NCBI GenBank assembly: GCA_026545225.1
Contig: CM048852.1
Coordinates: 58,535,146 to 58,599,145 of the forward strand
DNA length: 64,000 nucleotides
Direction: 5' to 3'
Source: Cornus controversa
Taxonomy: Eukaryota; Streptophyta; Magnoliopsida; Cornales; Cornaceae
Part shown: piece after piece, positions 25,126 through 36,218 of the stretch
Position numbering within the stretch: the first letter of the stretch is position 1
How the letters are laid out: every line of letters begins with the position of its first letter
Program-made: the position numbers and the translations under genes
The notes under the pieces: model-generated
Seen by the model: the letters and a program-made list of their open reading frames with translations, nothing else
Told to the model about the DNA's origin: nothing
Databases searched by the model: none

Positions 25126-27786
25126 TCATGACATAGCCCCCCCAAAGAGAGATTTGGCAGCTGGGAGCAGAGCAACAGCGCCTCGTTGTGGATCAGAGTA
25201 TTTTCTGTATATAACCTTCTGCTTGCTTTCTGCAGCCATCAAGTGGAAGCTAACAAGTAGTTTAACACAATCCCTGTTCAAAAATAAATAATACAAATTA
25301 AAACGTGTATACCAATCTTAAAAACCAATTAAACAAGTGCAACAACAACAACAGTAAGGGAAAACAAGCTAACATTAGCTGTGGCTCTGTGAAACCCGTG
25401 TGCAGTTTAAGCGTCTCATTCCAAACCGGGCTCTTGTTTAGGGTGCACCGGGCAGCGTAGACTGCTGAGGCAGCAACCATTGATGGACAGAACATTACAG
25501 TGGCATAATTCATCATGCCCAGTTCAGCCAGAAAATAGACCATATTCTCCATCTATTGTTACGAGGCAAACACAACCAAAAAAAAAATTAAACTTAATAC
25601 CCAAAAAAATGCCATCTTCACACACAACAACTCATAATAACAATCGTGATCACAACCACCATATATATATATTAGGATTTTAGAAATATGCTCACATCCT
25701 GATCAGGAATAGAAGCTTTGACGAAGCGGACGAGGAACACATAAGGCGTAGCAACTGTCAAGTTCCATTCAAGCTCGCCCAATATGCGCTTCTCCATGAT
25801 CAACACCTGCTCATGAGTATAAGCTCTGTCTGAGATGCAAACAAAGTCATAGACCTGCAAATATAGCAATAATTAATTCATCTTATTGTTAAGCGCTATA
25901 GTCCAAAGAAGAGTAAACATTTATGATAAATCAAGATGTATGTATGTATGTATGTACCCCTGGGGCCCAAATTTCTTCATATTTGGAGGCCAAAAGCATT
26001 GCACTGATGCCCACTAACTGCAGTTCCTTCCGTGGCAGAGTCTTCATCGAAAGGAAGCGATCAACGATGTTGATTGTGAGGTAAAGGGTCTCTGGCATAA
26101 GTTCGAATTTGTTATGAACTTCTATCAACCAATCAATCAGAATTGCTCTCATCCTCTCATTTATCTCAGGTTGGGAATCCATATAGTCATGAACCTGGCT
26201 CTCATTCTGCATATCAAAGTAAAGTTTTAAAAGAATATAATCAAACATTTACACAAAATAAACACACACACACACATAAATAAAATAAACAGGATGATAT
26301 ATACCTCAACTATCTTGTAGAACTTGTATATATCTTCAACGTATTCCACAACTGCCAACTCATTATTCACATCTGCAGCATCAATATCCACTATTTGCTT
26401 CTTTGGTTTGTCAATTAGGCCACAAGCCGCCTGCAATATGGGATTGAATTAGGTGAAAAGAGGCAACCAAAACTACCCAACAATTTTTTTTTTCCTTTTC
26501 TACAAAATCAGAGAGTTGAAGAATTAAGGTCACCTTGCTACGAGCAGTGAGAACTGAAGTAAGAGTATGGGTTTTCTTTCGCGATGAACCATCATTAGCC
26601 TTTTTCAGGTTTTCAGGCTTCTCTTTCTTGACCTCTTCTTCAGTATCAGGACTTATCTCAATCACAGTCACCGGCTTCGGTTTGACAGTAACTTTCTTCT
26701 GAGCTCCCTTCTGTGGTGCAGCTCTTTTAGCCACTACTACTCCATTGACAACAATGTCTCCTTGCAAATCATCTACGACTGGTTTCTGCAAATCCAAGGT
26801 ACCAAGAACACTTGTCAGATGAACTGCAATTAGTTAACACCACGTGATCAACTCTGTAAAGATGGCAATAACAAAACTTCAAATACACAAACCTTCTTCT
26901 TTTCAGCTGCTGCAACTTGTGCATTAGCGAGTAATTGTGCACAAAAACCCCTGAAACAACAGAAAAAGATGATCAATTTATAGAACAAACATAGCTAAGA
27001 AAGGGTTCTATTCTGTTTCACAGAGAGAGAGAGAGAGAGAGAGACCTTGTGATGGGGCGGCGAGAGATTTGAGGGAGTGGCTTGCCATCAATTCCTCCTC
27101 GAGCAGTAACCAAATTTCCAATGTCATCAAGGGCACGGCGGTTTCTCCCTTCGGCTGCCATGATCTTCTGCTTGACACCCCCAGCAACTGCCTCACCTGT
27201 AAAATATTCATTAGAAATTCTCAATGAAATTCTTGAAATCCACGAGAAAATCCAAAATCAAAACCATTAAATCAGGTAAGCCTGAACAATAGAAAGGATC
27301 TCAGAAAGGGTACTGAAAATTAGAAATCAGAAATCCAATCAGAGATGGAACAATACCCATTTAAGCAGAAAAAACATTTAGAAACAAGACAGAACTAGAA
27401 AGAAAAATATATAAAGAATCTTGTCTTGATATTGAAATACAGAGAAAACATAAAGACAGAAATTTCAAGGAAATAGAAATCATACTCAAGATAGGAGAAA
27501 CTCAAACAAATATGACGATGAAATAAGTAAAAGAAGGCAAAAATCATATACGATCTTACAGCATCATTGAATAACTATATAAATCCATGTAACATATGGT
27601 TAAAGGAGAACAATGAAACTCAATACCAAGAGCCTAAAATCTAACAATTTTAATGGCCCATGATTAAAACGATGAGAAATAATATATCAAACAACATAGA
27701 GGAAAGAACAGCCACCGACATATAGTGAGAGAGAGAGAGATATGTATACCTCTGTTTTGCTGTTGAACAACCGGTCTTGAAGCCAT
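25126..27786 (-). CDS. CYCB1: B1-type mitotic cyclin
   Basis: Nine exons on the minus strand: 27750-27786, 27046-27196, 26893-26950, 26534-26785, 26305-26430, 25958-26206, 25696-25854, 25374-25552, 25126-25273; 1359 bp, 452 residues, all junctions GT-AG and in phase. The N-terminus carries a destruction box RRALDDIGN (32-40, R..L..I.N) for APC/C-driven proteolysis. The cyclin box (about 185-310) includes [20 protein letters not shown] and [14 protein letters not shown]; the second cyclin fold follows, and the protein ends [20 protein letters not shown]. It binds CDKs to drive G2/M. Oddity: plant B1 cyclins usually read EIWAPEVNDFVCISD, whereas here it is [15 protein letters not shown], exactly at the exon 6/7 junction. 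Confidence 0.93.
27022..27045 (-). repeat. CT microsatellite starting at the cyclin intron-2 splice donor
   Basis: On the minus strand the exon ends ACAAG and the intron begins GTCTCTCTCTCT..., so the dinucleotide repeat forms donor positions +1 onward. The exon boundary is fixed by the reading frame and the family sequence ([13 protein letters not shown]). Confidence 0.8.
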
Positions 27787-27903
27787 CCTTGAATCTGTCC
27801 AAGATCTCCTTCAAATATTTATAAAAATGACGACGAAGACGTATATATGCAACAATTCCACGTTCTGGGTCTGTAGTCGTCACCGCCAACCTCTCTCTCT
27901 CTC

Positions 27904-27940
<37 letters not shown>

Positions 27941-27960
27941 ACAGCTCTGTCTCTCTGTGA
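27787..27960 (-). promoter_or_regulatory. cyclin 5' UTR / core promoter with CT-GA microsatellite
   Basis: Upstream of the cyclin ATG the plus strand has a long CT run (about 27890-27940), that is GA on the coding strand. Such tracts are common in plant core promoters and leaders. No clear TATA box was chosen. Confidence 0.4.
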
Positions 27961-28030
27961 TGGATAGCACAGAATAAGAAAAGGGGACTGAGAACACACC
28001 CCATTTTGAAGCTGGGGAAGCGACGCTTCT

Positions 28031-28146
28031 CTTAACGGTCTTATTTTTTTGAAATTTCAACCGTTGGATTGGTGTCCGATCCAATGGCTTTGATTTGGTT
28101 TCTAAATTCGCTAGAGCGCCTCTGCATTTTCATTTTAACCGTTGGA
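28031..28146 (-). promoter_or_regulatory. MSA (mitosis-specific activator) motif cluster upstream of the cyclin gene
   Basis: The MSA consensus is (T/C)C(T/C)AACGG(T/C)(T/C)A. On the minus strand TCCAACGGTTA at 28136-28146 matches 11 of 11 and TCCAACGGTTG at 28058-28068 matches 10 of 11; a third AACGG core lies on the plus strand at 28034-28038. They sit 245-360 bp upstream of the cyclin ATG. MSA sites bind three-repeat MYB (MYB3R) factors and give G2/M expression to B-type cyclins. Confidence 0.72.
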
Positions 28147-28842
28147 AATTATAGAAAAGTTTATATATTACGGCTGATTTTACTTTTATAACCTTTCGAG
28201 CGGGAGAGAGCCCGTATCAATAGAAATACTCAAAATACTTTATACTTGTCATATATTTTCATCATAATATAATAAAATAAAGGGTAAATTAGGCTGACAT
28301 TTCCCGTAAATAATATGCTAAATAAAAGAGACATCTCTTGTATTTTTAAAAATAACATTGCACCTCCTGTCAGAGTTGTTACTTGTTAGAATATCTCTCA
28401 CAGCTTAGCCAAAGGGTTATTTGGCGCTGCAAAGAAGAAAAAAGTGGTCCAATGACTTAGCAAAAAAAAATGGGTCCTACATTCAGTTTTGCTTAATGCT
28501 TAGCAGTATTTGGTGCTTTATCCAGCGAAGCAAAATGGTGGGCCACGTAGTGAATTTAAAAAATAACGATCATATGACCGTTACAATGGTTGTTTTGTGA
28601 TTTTTGATGGCATTTTTTTATTATTAAAAAATAGGTGCGGGTTAGAACAGTTTGGCACTGTTCCAAATGGCTCTATTAAGAAAAAATATATATTTTTATT
28701 TTTTTCTTTTTTCACCTCTATAAATAAAACAACTCCTATATTCATTCATCTCACAACCAATTATCCATATTTTCTCCTGTTTGAACCCTAGAATCCATTA
28801 TTTTTTCAATCTTAGCTATTTTTTTGTTACAAAATCCAATTT

Positions 28843-30030
28843 CATGGATTCTACACCACCACATTTCAACCCTTTATCAAATGATGATTTTTTGTCATTC
28901 GGCCGTTCTTATGAATATTATGACAGCGATTCCCAATTTCCATCTACTCAACCAACACCATTTTATTCACCCGAATTGTCACAATCCAGTAATGTCAAAA
29001 CGTTTTCGAAAGCAACCGGTTCCTCGAATGCCCAATTAGTCCACCACTAAAAATGTGGCTCTGTGCAGTGCATGGATGGAAGTTAGCAATGATTCGGTGA
29101 TTGGTGCAGATCAACTGAAGTCGACATTATGGGCAAAAATTATCGTCGAATTTCAAAAACAACTTGGAGCTCCAACTGCCCGAAACGATTATAGTTTGAG
29201 TAATTGTTGCTCCACCATCTAAGGAAAAATTAACAAATAGTCTGGATGCTTGAATGCAGTCGAAATGAATCAGACCAATGGCTTCAACAATCATGATATG
29301 GTAAGTTAATTATTTTAATTAAATTCTTTACTGTATCATTTTTTAATAAGTAATTATTTTAAATAATTCAATTATAATTATTGTGCAATAATTTAATTCA
29401 GATTACATCAGTTCAACATTTTTGTCGTTCCACTATGAATGAGGACTTTAAACTTTATGATTGTTGGAACATTTTGAAAATTGTTCAAAATGGCATGCAT
29501 ATTCTCTCGAACAATAGAAAAACAAATCTAAAATTGAGCGTACGAAGAAGAGGAGTATTGAAATCAATATCAACGAGCTTGTTCCTTGCTCAAACCCATC
29601 AACTTCATCAAGTAATGCAGGGCACGAATTTAGTCCTTGTAAAGGATCGGCACAATTCAACATGTCAGAAGATTCATCCGGTATTACTGAATCTCAACCA
29701 TTAAACCGACTAACGGGATGCAAAGCGGCGAAGTAGAATCGAAATAAGAAAAAACAGCCAAATTTTGGTAACTTACAAGTTTTATACTGTGACAGTTTTC
29801 TGCAAGCAACATCCAAACTTGAAGATAGGACATGTTATATTTTGGAATCAAAGCTAAAAGAGATTGAAAGACAACGGGAGTTAGTAAGACACGTCGCAAG
29901 TATCCAAGAAGAGGAGCTGATGTTGAAAGATCCAAATTCAGTGCCAACAGAAACAGGGAGAGCATGACTTATCAAAAAATAACAGTAGATACTGATGAAG
30001 ATGGATGCACGTGCTGGCCCACCTAGCACT
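28843..30030 (+). pseudogene. PIF/Harbinger ORF1 (Myb/SANT-like DNA-binding protein), broken
   Basis: It starts MDSTPPHFNPLSNDDFLSFG and later reads KNVALCSAWMEVSNDSVIGA, DQLKSTLWAKIIVEFQKQLG and NEDFKLYDCWNILK. The KNVALC(S)AW...SNDSVIGADQ.KST.W motif is the trihelix/SANT module of PIF ORF1 proteins, often misannotated in plant genomes as GST-T3-like proteins. Frame changes and stops occur after about residue 70 and in the middle. It is a dead copy. Confidence 0.75.
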
Positions 30031-30039
30031 CCATAAGAC

Positions 30040-30195
30040 TTGTTATTTTTGTTTAATTCATAATTGATATTGTATTATTTTAACTTATATTATTTTTGTT
30101 TAATCTATAATGGATATTGTATTGTTTTAACTTATGTTATTTTTGTTTAATCCATAATGGATATTGTATCGTTTTAATTTATATTGTATTGGGTG
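30040..30195 (+). repeat. 48-bp minisatellite, three units, between the PIF ORFs
   Basis: TATTTTTGTTTAAT recurs at about 30043, 30091 and 30138, each followed by (T/C)(C/T)ATAATGGATATTGTAT-like sequence. A related array in inverse orientation lies in the second PIF copy at 39585-39735. Confidence 0.75.
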
Positions 30196-30282
30196 AATAA
30201 TATTTTCATGAAAAAAATAATTTCATAATCAATATTTTATTGCATAATATTTCGTAATATCTTAAAAGCATAAAAATGCATC

Positions 30283-30385
30283 ATAACCTAAAGATTCTAG
30301 TACATAAAAAAAAACACAAATTAAAGATTCTAGTACATAAAAAAATAACACAAATTAAAGATTCTAGTACATAAAAAAATCAACA
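30283..30385 (+). repeat. 36-37-bp tandem repeat, about three units
   Basis: AAAGATTCTAGTACATAAAAAAA occurs three times with AACACAAATT spacers. It sits in the 3' region shared by the converging PIF ORFs. Confidence 0.8.
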
Positions 30386-30479
30386 TAAACTTAATCGTCT
30401 TCGTTTTCATCACCAATTCGGTTCAACAAATATTCTATCAAATCTTTCCTCAATAGCGTATTTGTCTCTCTGTTGCGGT

Positions 30480-31706
30480 ACTAGAGTTGGCGAGCATAAA
30501 TGTATGCTGCAAAAATATTAAGGTCTAATCTTTCAATGGGATTCGGGATCCTCTCTTCCGGTGGCTGCCAAATTCAAGTATTGGTGTGATACTCATCTTC
30601 AATGATCATGTTGTAAATAATAATACATGTTCTCATTATGAGAGACAAGTCCATCTTATTCCAATAACGCACTGGTCTTTGCGTTATTACCCACTTTATT
30701 TACAAGACCCCAAATGCTCGTTTCACATTTTTCCTGCATGTCTTTTATCTTTTAGCAAACATTTTATGTTTTGCAGTTCTTGAATGTGGTATGGTCTACA
30801 TCAAAGTTGTCTTAGGATATATACGACCAGACAATTAATACCCTATGCTATAGTGATGCCCATTCACCACATAATTAACCAGAGGCTATCGGCCATTGAC
30901 AATACAGTTAAATACCAAAGAATGATCCAACACATTTAGATCATTGTGTGAACATGGTATTCCAAAAAATGAATGTCAAATCCTTAAATCTTGTAAGGCT
31001 ATTGCCTCCAATATTAGAGTAGCCTTATGGGAGCGCCCCTTGTGTATGCCATGCTACGCCACTAGCAATGCTTCCACTCCCAGTGCATACAGTCGATGAA
31101 ACCAAGCATACCTGGGAATCCTCTAGCCTCATTTTTTTGAAGTAGTCGTGCTATGTCAGCTTCGTTTGATTCGCGCATATACTCCACCTCACACACAATA
31201 ACAAGAGCATTACAAAATGCCATCAAGTATCGTATCACAGTGCTCTCACAAATTTTAATATATTCTTCAGTTGAATCAGCTGAGCAATCATATATGAGTA
31301 TACGTACTGCACTTGTCATCTTCTGTATAGAAGATAACCTCAAACGACTAGTCGCATCTCTTTTTTGGACAAAGAAGTTGTCATAAACTTTAACATCATT
31401 CAGGATACAAAGAAATAATTCTCGTCACATCCTAAATCGTATGTGAAATTGTTCGGGTGTATATGTACAATTCTCGTCAAAATAGTATTTCATTAGCCAA
31501 CGGTGGCTTCCTTCTCGGTCACGATGAACCAATCGCCTCTGAGGTGGTTGAAAGACTTGCACTACAATCTCCTGTGTTACGCAATTCAGAATTGATATAA
31601 AGGCATCTAGACGCTCTTTAAGTAATGTGTCAAGATTTATTGATGAGGAGGATGGCAAAAAATGTGGAGAATTAGAATCAAATAAAGGTCGTGATGACGA
31701 AGCCAT
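30480..31706 (-). pseudogene. PIF/Harbinger transposase (ALP1/HARBI1-like), broken
   Basis: From N- to C-terminus on the minus strand: RRLVHRDREGSHRWLMKYYF, RLSSIQKMTSAVRILIYDCS, EEYIKICESTVIRYLMAFCN, GFPGMLGFIDCMHWEWKHC (first catalytic Asp in IDCMHW), then further degraded LILEAIALQDL, GIPCSHNDLNVLDHS, VNGHHYSIGY and FGVL..KW.ITQRPVRYWNK, with ACII.NMIIEDE at the end. These are the ordered blocks of the PIF/Harbinger DDE transposase. At least three stop codons interrupt the later blocks. Confidence 0.82.
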
Positions 31707-31980
31707 TAAAAATTCTAAAGTAATAGAGATGGCGAATGACTTTTACAAGAATGAAAGAGATGAATGTAGTGATGATTTTATAAATGAACAAATAAATGTT
31801 TATATAAGATGAAAAATATAGCCATTTGAAATATAGCCATTAGTAAATAGATAAAAAATAATTAATTAAATTAAATTTTAATTAAAAAATATTAAAATAA
31901 TAATAATAATAATAATAAATTTTAATTATTAAATAATATTATAAATACCATAGTAGTTACATCCTTACTGATTACAACCC

Positions 31981-32489
31981 CTGATTCGATATGAATCCGA
32001 ACTCGGAGCCCGAAGCGAGTTCAATCGGTTCTCTCTAGGGAATTAATCTACGTCGTCGATCAACCAAGAGCTACAAGTCTTGTGAAACGATGACAATTTG
32101 ACGACGAGAGCTACGGTACTCATTGAGTTCTTACTGTCGCGGGAGATTGATGCACAAAATACAGAACCCTAGATTGACTATTAAAAATCAACCACAATAT
32201 CCCTCTCAATTCCAGAGCTCTGTGTATCACTTTGCTTTGATCTATGAGTGTCTCCATCAAAATTAATTTGACTTCATTTTTTGATGCTAAAGTGGAATTC
32301 GATAGTGGGTTTTTGATCGGTTGATTGAATGAAAGGGTTTTTCTTTATAGTTGGCATCTACTTGAAAGTATATTCATCTGATTTGGCGAACTAGGTCTGT
32401 GTTTTGAATTGGGTCTGCAATTGGAGTTGGGTGTGTTTTAATGAGAGACGAGGGACGATGAAAGGGACGGTTGTTTGAAAGGGCAAAAT
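31981..32489. other. MULE interior between the PIF element and the LTR
   Basis: About 500 bp with somewhat higher GC around 31985-32150. No gene recognised; it may be captured promoter-like or host sequence. Confidence 0.3.
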
Positions 32490-35021
32490 TGTCTACAAAA
32501 TAAAATACTCCATGTAATTTCACGCATGAGGTGGCCACTCTCATACATAAAATATAAGGAATACCTACACTTGATTGCACCCAAGCACGGAATGCAAATG
32601 ACAAGAGAAAGATATAATTGCGAAAGAAAACTTTAACTGAGAAGATGAACAATATTAAATAAAAATTGCGAGTCCGAACAATACAACTTGGAAGTCCTAT
32701 AACTCAATTACCCCTAAACCCAAAAATATATACTAAAGATTAAGATATCTAAAATAACATCCCAAAGTAGTCCACATCTCAGACATAAATAAAATGAAGT
32801 CTTACATTGAAGTCTGGTAAGGAAAGATGACTATCACGCTCTACGAACTCTACCATCTAACCTCGAAGTGCAAACGGCCTAGAACTTAAAATATTAAAAA
32901 AAAATAGGTTAAACCCACGAGCAAGTTCCCTCTACTACCACCCAGTAGAGAACTAATAAACATACCCTCTACATGAAGACAATAAATATATAGATGTATA
33001 TTTATATATCATTTTCTTGTTTAACCTCCTGTTCTAAAATAAATAGAAATACGTAGTGTACCAACCCATCCATTATCACAATAAATGTAAAACAAGTTTT
33101 TTAAATTCAAACCAGAGGCAATCCTGACATGCCTGAATACATATAACTTAATTTTTCTATTAAGTATTAGGCAATCCTGATATGCCTATACCTGTATTTT
33201 ATGAATACCTTATTAGGTATTAGGCAATCTTGACATGTCTCTACATATATAATTTATAAATACCTTATTAGGTATTAGAAATTCCTGACATGCCTTCTCA
33301 TAAACTTTAAAACACAACATATACTTAAAAGCATGAGTGATAATATAAAATGTAAGTACCAATCCATAATGATAAAATAAAACTATCCAAAATAGAACTG
33401 TCATTTCTCCTCTGTTCGCAATAACAAATAAAATAAAAATATAAAACAACTACATCAACATTTATCTTGTACACAAAGTTAATTACCAAAGCAACTAAAA
33501 ACAACATTTTCAACTGCATATTTAACTAAGTGTCAAACAAAAGAAATACAAAATTCCCTCTTTAAAAGCTTACTTTTCTTGTGCTAAATCTACAACTAGG
33601 GTAACTAATGTTATCCTGAAACAAAAGTTCCATGCATAATCTGCCCTAAAAAAACAAGGTTAATTTTTCAGAAATTTTCTTGCAAAAGGGGATATTTTAA
33701 AAATATTTTTCATATTTCTATGCTTTTAAAAATATTTTAAAAATAACAAAAAAATACTTTTACACACTGGAATGGGCCTAGAGGTTGGGCTCAGCGAGTG
33801 GGACCGGACTGCCATTTTTTTGGTCCCGATCGATCGCCAAAACAGGATGTTCGCGCCCCCACACGCCGACAGCGCATGTGGGCGTGGCTCGCCCTATTCA
33901 TGTTCTTCATTATGCACCCAGTAGCGCGCACAGCCGTGACCAGCCACTTTTTCAACGACTTTTCGGCTACCTCCGGTCACCAATTCACCCCTTCTTATAC
34001 ACCAAACCACTCATTTTCATCTATATTTTCAATTGGTACAAGAATCCCCTCCATACTTAGCCTAAATTAAAAACTTCCAAATTCAAGTTTCTAGGTTTCT
34101 TCCTCAACAATTCAAAATTTCATCAAATTTCACAACAATTCACAACCCAAAGATCAAGGACTATTCGAGAGAGCAAGATAAACACTTTAATCAGATTGGA
34201 ATCTATCAAAACACTAAATTTTATACTCTTATACAATTATGCATGCATATATATAAACACACACACACATATATATATATCAAAAACACATAAAATTTCA
34301 CAGCATATACATATGATTTTTCCTCTGTAATCTAACCAAAAACAATTCAAAAAAATTTCATATTCATAAACAAGTATAAATATACATGTATTCATACCAT
34401 CAAACAACAAAAATATTAATATATGTAATATATATTTATAAAAACAAAGGGGAAGTGTAGAGCATGAACTTGCATTTTGATTCGAACAAGAACTCGCCCA
34501 AGGAATCGCTTCTTCTCTCCCTCCTCTCTTGAGTTTACAGTTCTCTCCCTCTCTGCGCGTGAAAGCGACAGAAACCCTAAACCCTTTCTCTTTTCTTTTT
34601 AGAAAAATAAATACTAAAAGAAAATAAAAAGAGAAAAATAATAATAGATAAATACTTAGCCCAAACCTAAACAATTATAATACAACCTAATCCAGCCCAA
34701 ACCCAACATGAAGAGAATTAAAAATAAAAGAACGCAAGTATGGTCCAACAAAATAATAAAACACCCACATATTTTTACTAAAAAAAATAAAAATACATTT
34801 ACAACAAAAAATTGTACACATTATTAAAGGCTATCAACACTTAGTACCACATAATCAAACATCTATATTAAACAATAAAGAATATACATTGGAAAAAATT
34901 TAAATAAAGCATTTAAACAAAAATTTAACTAAAGCATTTAAACATTCATAAAATAAACAATTTATATAAATGAGAAATTCAAATTAAATAACCTCAAAAT
35001 TACGGGGAACTACACAAAAAT
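32490..35021. mobile_element. probable solo LTR (Gypsy type) inside the MULE, boundaries uncertain
   Basis: About 2.4 kb of non-coding sequence inside the MULE has LTR character. A segment with GGTTAAACCCACGAGCAAG and CACCCAGTAGAGAAC near 32910-32960 parallels GGGGTGAGCAC...CCCAATAAGAAAAT in the solo LTR at 4759-6662 in the same orientation and at a similar depth. A GC-rich tract lies at 33780-33950. The right end is ...GGGGAACTACACA near 35016, next to AAAAT, which also occurs before TG at 32490; an alternative left end is near 32599. No coding region remains, so it is broken. Confidence 0.4.
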
Positions 35022-35252
35022 TATGACAAAGGAGGGTATTTCAGTCATTTCAAATGTCTTAGGGGCATTTTGGAATTTTTAGTTACTTAATATCATGACA
35101 TTAGCAAAATAAGTACTTGAAAAGCTTACAAGGGATGTCAGTGTTACAAAAAGTACACTGACAAGGGAGTGCAATATTATTTTTGAAAACACAGGGGAGG
35201 TCCTTGTTATTTAGGCTATTTATAGAAGAGGTCGTCGTAATTTACCCTAAAA

Positions 35253-35939
35253 TAAAATAAAGGGCAAATTACTCTGACCTCCCCTGAGATTTGCTTTTAT
35301 TACCCATAAATTAAACTTTCTAAAATGATTCAGTCAACCTAACCTCCCTTGAGGTTTCATTGACTTCACTCTCACCATTCATACCATTAATTCATAAATT
35401 AAAATTTCAAAATTACCCTTCCAAAAATAAACATTACTTATTTTGCACAGTTTATTAATATTTAATTAAAACTAATCTCATATTTAAACATATACAGATA
35501 ACTTCTATGGAGGTGGGATGAGGAGATTTTGGTGTCGGTGGTGGGATGAGGGGTTTTGGTGTTAGCAGTGGGAGGAAATGGTATTGTCGGCGATGGAAGA
35601 GATGGTGGTGTCGGCGGCGATAGGGAGAGTTACGAGTTGTACATGTATATATGTAATAATAATTGTCTATATATGGATTGTATATATATGGAAGTTATAT
35701 GTATATGTTTAAATATGGAGTTAGTTTTAATTAAATATTAATAAACTGTGCAAAATGAGTAATGTTTATTAAAAGAATGATAATTTTAGAATTTCAATTT
35801 ATGAATTAATGGTATGGGTGGTTAGAATTAAGTCAATGAAACCTCAAGGGAGGTTGATTGAATTTTTTTAGAAAGTTTAATTTGTGGGTAATAGAGGTAA
35901 ATCTCAGGGGAGATCAGAGTAATTTGTCCCAAAATAACA
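35253..35939. mobile_element. Mutator-like MITE with about 240-bp inverted repeats
   Basis: The element 35262-35930 starts GGGCAAATTACTCTGACCTC and ends with its inverted copy (...AGAGTAATTTGTCCC). The two arms pair almost base for base for about 240 bp, through TTAATATTTAATTAAAACTA. The centre is a short G-rich GGTGGGATGAGG repeat. Flanks TAAAATAAA and AAAATAACA are an imperfect duplication. It begins only 14 bp after the right end of the 7-kb MULE, whose ends belong to a related family. Confidence 0.8.
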
Positions 35940-35957
35940 GAAATAAGAAAACAATAA

Positions 35958-36172
35958 TTTTTTTTTCAATAACCGGAGTGTCTAGGGCTTTGCTTTGACT
36001 AATTTTCAAGACCTAAGAAGAACGCCTCCCCACCCTAGACCAGGTAAGTCGTAGAGTATAACCAAGAAGGCTGGCCCAAAAAATTGTATGCATTCAAGGG
36101 AAGTCAAACCTCAAACCTAACACTTCATGCACAGTGACCTTACCACTTAAGCCAACCCCTTGGGGTTCAAAT
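35958..36172 (-). mobile_element. tRNA-derived SINE
   Basis: On the minus strand there is an A-box-like TGGCTTAAGTGG (near 36143-36154) and, about 40 bp on, a B-box-like GGTTTGACTTCC (near 36098-36110), as in a pol III promoter. The unit then runs to GACACTCCGGTTATTG and an A-run (T-run on plus, 35958-35966). Box spacing plus A-tail are the SINE signature. The exact 5' end was not fixed. Confidence 0.6.
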
Positions 36173-36218
36173 TTCAACATCAGACATAATTTGATAATAT
36201 CGACCACTTTTCTTTTAT

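Larger units (their letters stand above)
28425..31980. mobile_element. PIF/Harbinger DNA transposon, degenerate, two convergent ORFs
   Basis: The left part (+) encodes the Myb/SANT-like ORF1 and the right part (-) the DDE transposase, converging at about 30030-30480, the arrangement known for PIF/Pong elements. The probable left terminus is the GGTTATTTGGCGCTGC region near 28416; the right terminus is not recognised. It lies wholly inside the 7-kb MULE, so it inserted after it. Both ORFs carry stops and frameshifts, so this copy cannot move itself. Confidence 0.75.
28273..35256. mobile_element. 7-kb Mutator-like element (MULE) with other elements nested inside
   Basis: The element is 28282-35247. 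Its left end GGGTAAATTAGGCTGACAT and right end (inverted GGGTAAATTACGACGACCT) are related for about 115 bp; the shared internal part includes AAAATAA(C/T)ATTGCAC and CCTTGTCAG/CCTGTCAG. The flanks are identical 9-bp repeats TAAAATAAA (28273-28281 and 35248-35256). Nine-base duplications are diagnostic of Mutator-type insertion. No MULE transposase is recognised; most of the interior is a PIF/Harbinger element and a probable solo LTR inserted later. Confidence 0.75.

Noticed and set aside
27650-28084. Minus-strand frame with Glu-Arg repeats upstream of the cyclin
   Set aside because: The repeats come from the CT/GA microsatellite and the frame overlaps cyclin exon 1 in another phase.
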